NCBI RefSeq assembly: GCF_009711185.1
Contig: NZ_WMIF01000009.1
Span: 1-64,000 of the forward strand
Direction of reading: 5' to 3'
Length of the DNA: 64,000 bases
Source: Paracoccus limosus
GTDB lineage: Bacteria > Pseudomonadota > Alphaproteobacteria > Rhodobacterales > Rhodobacteraceae
Shown here piece by piece: positions 62,907-64,000 of the stretch (position 1 is the stretch's first letter; every line of letters starts with the position of its first letter). Both the position numbers and the translations under genes were made by a program. The notes below the pieces were generated by a model. It did no database searches, was not told the DNA's origin, and was given only the letters and a program-made list of their open reading frames with translations.

Positions 62907-63678
62907 TGCCCATCTCCTTGTTGTAATCATGGATCAGACGCAGACCATGCATGGTCAGATCGTCCTCGATCGCGTCGAACAGATCAAATCCCTGATCGAA
63001 TAGCGGCGCGAGGCCACCGGTTGCAATCACCTTCATCGTCCGGCCACGTTCTTCGCGGATCTTTTCGACAATGCCCTGCACCAGACCGATATAGCCCCAG
63101 AAAATGCCCGACTGGATGCAGGCCACGGTATTGGTGCCGATCACCTTGGCCGGCATGGTCACATCGACATGCGGCAGGCTGGCCGCGCCCATATGCAGCG
63201 CCTCGAGGCTGAGGTTCACGCCGGGCGCGATGACGCCGCCGACATAGGCGCCATCGGTGTCGACCACGTCGAAGGTGGTGGCGGTGCCGAAATCGACCAC
63301 GATCAGGTCCGGCCCATGCCGGTCATAGGCGCCGACAGTGTTCACCAGCCGGTCGGGGCCGACCACAGTGCCAAAATCGACGCGCGGCGCCACCGGCAGC
63401 AGGCAGTCGGGCTTGCCCACCACCAACGGGCGGGTGTCGAAATAGCGGTTGCAGAGCACGCGCAGGTTAAAGACCACACGCGGCGCGGTCGAGCTGATGA
63501 TGCATTCGGTGATGTTCAGCTCAAACTTCTGCAGCAGCATCAGCGTCGAGAGCCATGTGAAATATTCATCCGCCGTGCGGCGATGGTCGGTCGCGATCCG
63601 CCACATCGCCAGAAAGCGCGTCCCATCCCAGACGGAGAACACCGTATTGGTGTTGCCGGTGTCGATGCAAAGCAGCAT
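62899..63678 (-). CDS. coaX: Type III pantothenate kinase, 259 aa
   Basis: First step of coenzyme A synthesis. It is the ASKHA-fold CoaX type: phosphate-1 motif LCIDTGNTNTVFSVWD at the start, GPDRLVNTVGAY, phosphate-2 motif VVDFGTATTFDVVD, then GGVIAPGVNLSLEALHMGAASLP and the adenosine motif VIATGGLAPLF. Length matches the family. It lies between birA and rnj on the same strand; nine bases separate it from birA, and it overlaps rnj by eight bases. Confidence 0.97.
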   Translation of the reverse strand: MLLCIDTGNTNTVFSVWDGTRFLAMWRIATDHRRTADEYFTWLSTLMLLQKFELNITECIISSTAPRVVFNLRVLCNRYFDTRPLVVGKPDCLLPVAPRVDFGTVVGPDRLVNTVGAYDRHGPDLIVVDFGTATTFDVVDTDGAYVGGVIAPGVNLSLEALHMGAASLPHVDVTMPAKVIGTNTVACIQSGIFWGYIGLVQGIVEKIREERGRTMKVIATGGLAPLFDQGFDLFDAIEDDLTMHGLRLIHDYNKEMGNG

Positions 63679-63687
63679 GGCCGCCCC

Positions 63688-64000
63688 CTAGAAGAACACG
63701 TCGGCCGCAGGCAGGATCTGCTGCCCTGCCGGCGTTTTCAGGATCAGCGCGCCGCTGTCGTCGATGCCCTCGAACACGCCCCGCGTCTGGTTGGTGCCGG
63801 TGCGGGCGGTGATCACCTCGCCCAGCCGCGCGGCGCGCGCCAGCCATGCGTTACGCAGCGGCTGAAACCCCCATGTCTCCAGCTGCGTCAGCCAATGCGC
63901 AAAGGCCGGCGCCAGCAGGTCCAGAAACTCCTCGGAGCCGATGGTAAAGCCTGTCTCACCCCGGACCGAAACCGGCGTGACCGCGCCCGGCTCGACCGCA
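63688..64000 (-). CDS. birA: Biotin--[acetyl-CoA-carboxylase] ligase BirA, C-terminal part (5' end outside window)
   Basis: About 103 C-terminal residues are visible. They match the end of short (class I) BirA: the segment PVSVRGETGFTIGSEEF, then WLTQLETWGFQPLRNAWLARAARLGEVI, and the SH3-like C-terminal domain (TRGVFEGIDDSGALILKTPAGQQILPAADVFF). The stop is TAG at 63688-63690, nine bases before coaX. The order birA-coaX-rnj on one strand is the arrangement usually found after the nuo genes in Rhodobacteraceae. Whether an N-terminal DNA-binding domain exists cannot be seen. It would biotinylate pyruvate carboxylase and acetyl-CoA carboxylase. Confidence 0.88.
   Translation of the reverse strand, partial: AVEPGAVTPVSVRGETGFTIGSEEFLDLLAPAFAHWLTQLETWGFQPLRNAWLARAARLGEVITARTGTNQTRGVFEGIDDSGALILKTPAGQQILPAADVFF

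Overview
The window is GC-rich, densely packed chromosomal DNA that reads as an alphaproteobacterium of the Rhodobacteraceae, most like Paracoccus or a close relative. Pointers are the dusB(nifR3)-ntrB-ntrC-ntrY-ntrX operon whose NtrC has lost the sigma-54 contact loop (known from Rhodobacter capsulatus), a CP4-like class II AroA, a Hint-domain protein and an RTX protein of types common in this family, RNase J next to coaX and birA, and extragenic palindromes around 'AAATATCC'. No species call is possible without a database search.

Layout. 1-2.2 kb: the right end of an IS66-type element, a possible IS5-type scar, a secreted RTX calcium-binding protein and tRNA-Leu(UAG); this is the only clearly accessory stretch. 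2.2-13.9 kb: phosphomannomutase, a three-gene overlapping cassette (NTF2-like protein, GNAT, nitrilase-family hydrolase), a second GNAT, a secreted MORN-repeat protein, a Hint-domain protein, and three NAD genes (nadE; pncA-pncB), then trhO. 13.9-21.4 kb: the nitrogen-control operon. 21.6-27.4 kb: L-serine dehydratase, a lipoprotein, the exopolysaccharide-linked YjbH and YjbF proteins, and a small secreted or membrane protein. 27.6-31 kb: a divergent zinc-uptake locus (zur-znuC-znuB versus znuA) with two Zur-box-like sites, and hemP. 31-39 kb: rluB with a very long repetitive tail, tadA, pyruvate carboxylase, an ETHE1-like metallo-beta-lactamase-fold enzyme and a glutathionyl-hydroquinone reductase.

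39-48.5 kb: an EfeUOB iron-uptake operon with an extra M75 protein, followed on the same strand by a compact YcaO-like protein, an animal-type haem peroxidase and an unrecognised 241-residue protein with one cysteine next to its C-terminus. A BTAD/TPR (SARP-like) regulator converges on these genes. This three- to four-gene set is the best candidate in the window for an undescribed system, possibly peptide or protein modification; that function is inference only.

48.7-54.4 kb: a SPOR-domain protein and a nucleoside-salvage operon (cdd-deoA-deoB-add-upp) in which every junction is a 4-base stop/start overlap. 54.5-59 kb: malic enzyme fused to a phosphotransacetylase-like domain, then propionyl-CoA synthetase behind TTTGCAAA-type repeats. 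59-64 kb: aroA, trmB, rnj, coaX and the 3' part of birA. Most genes are housekeeping and have clear family signatures; motif positions were counted by hand on the translations and no search was run.
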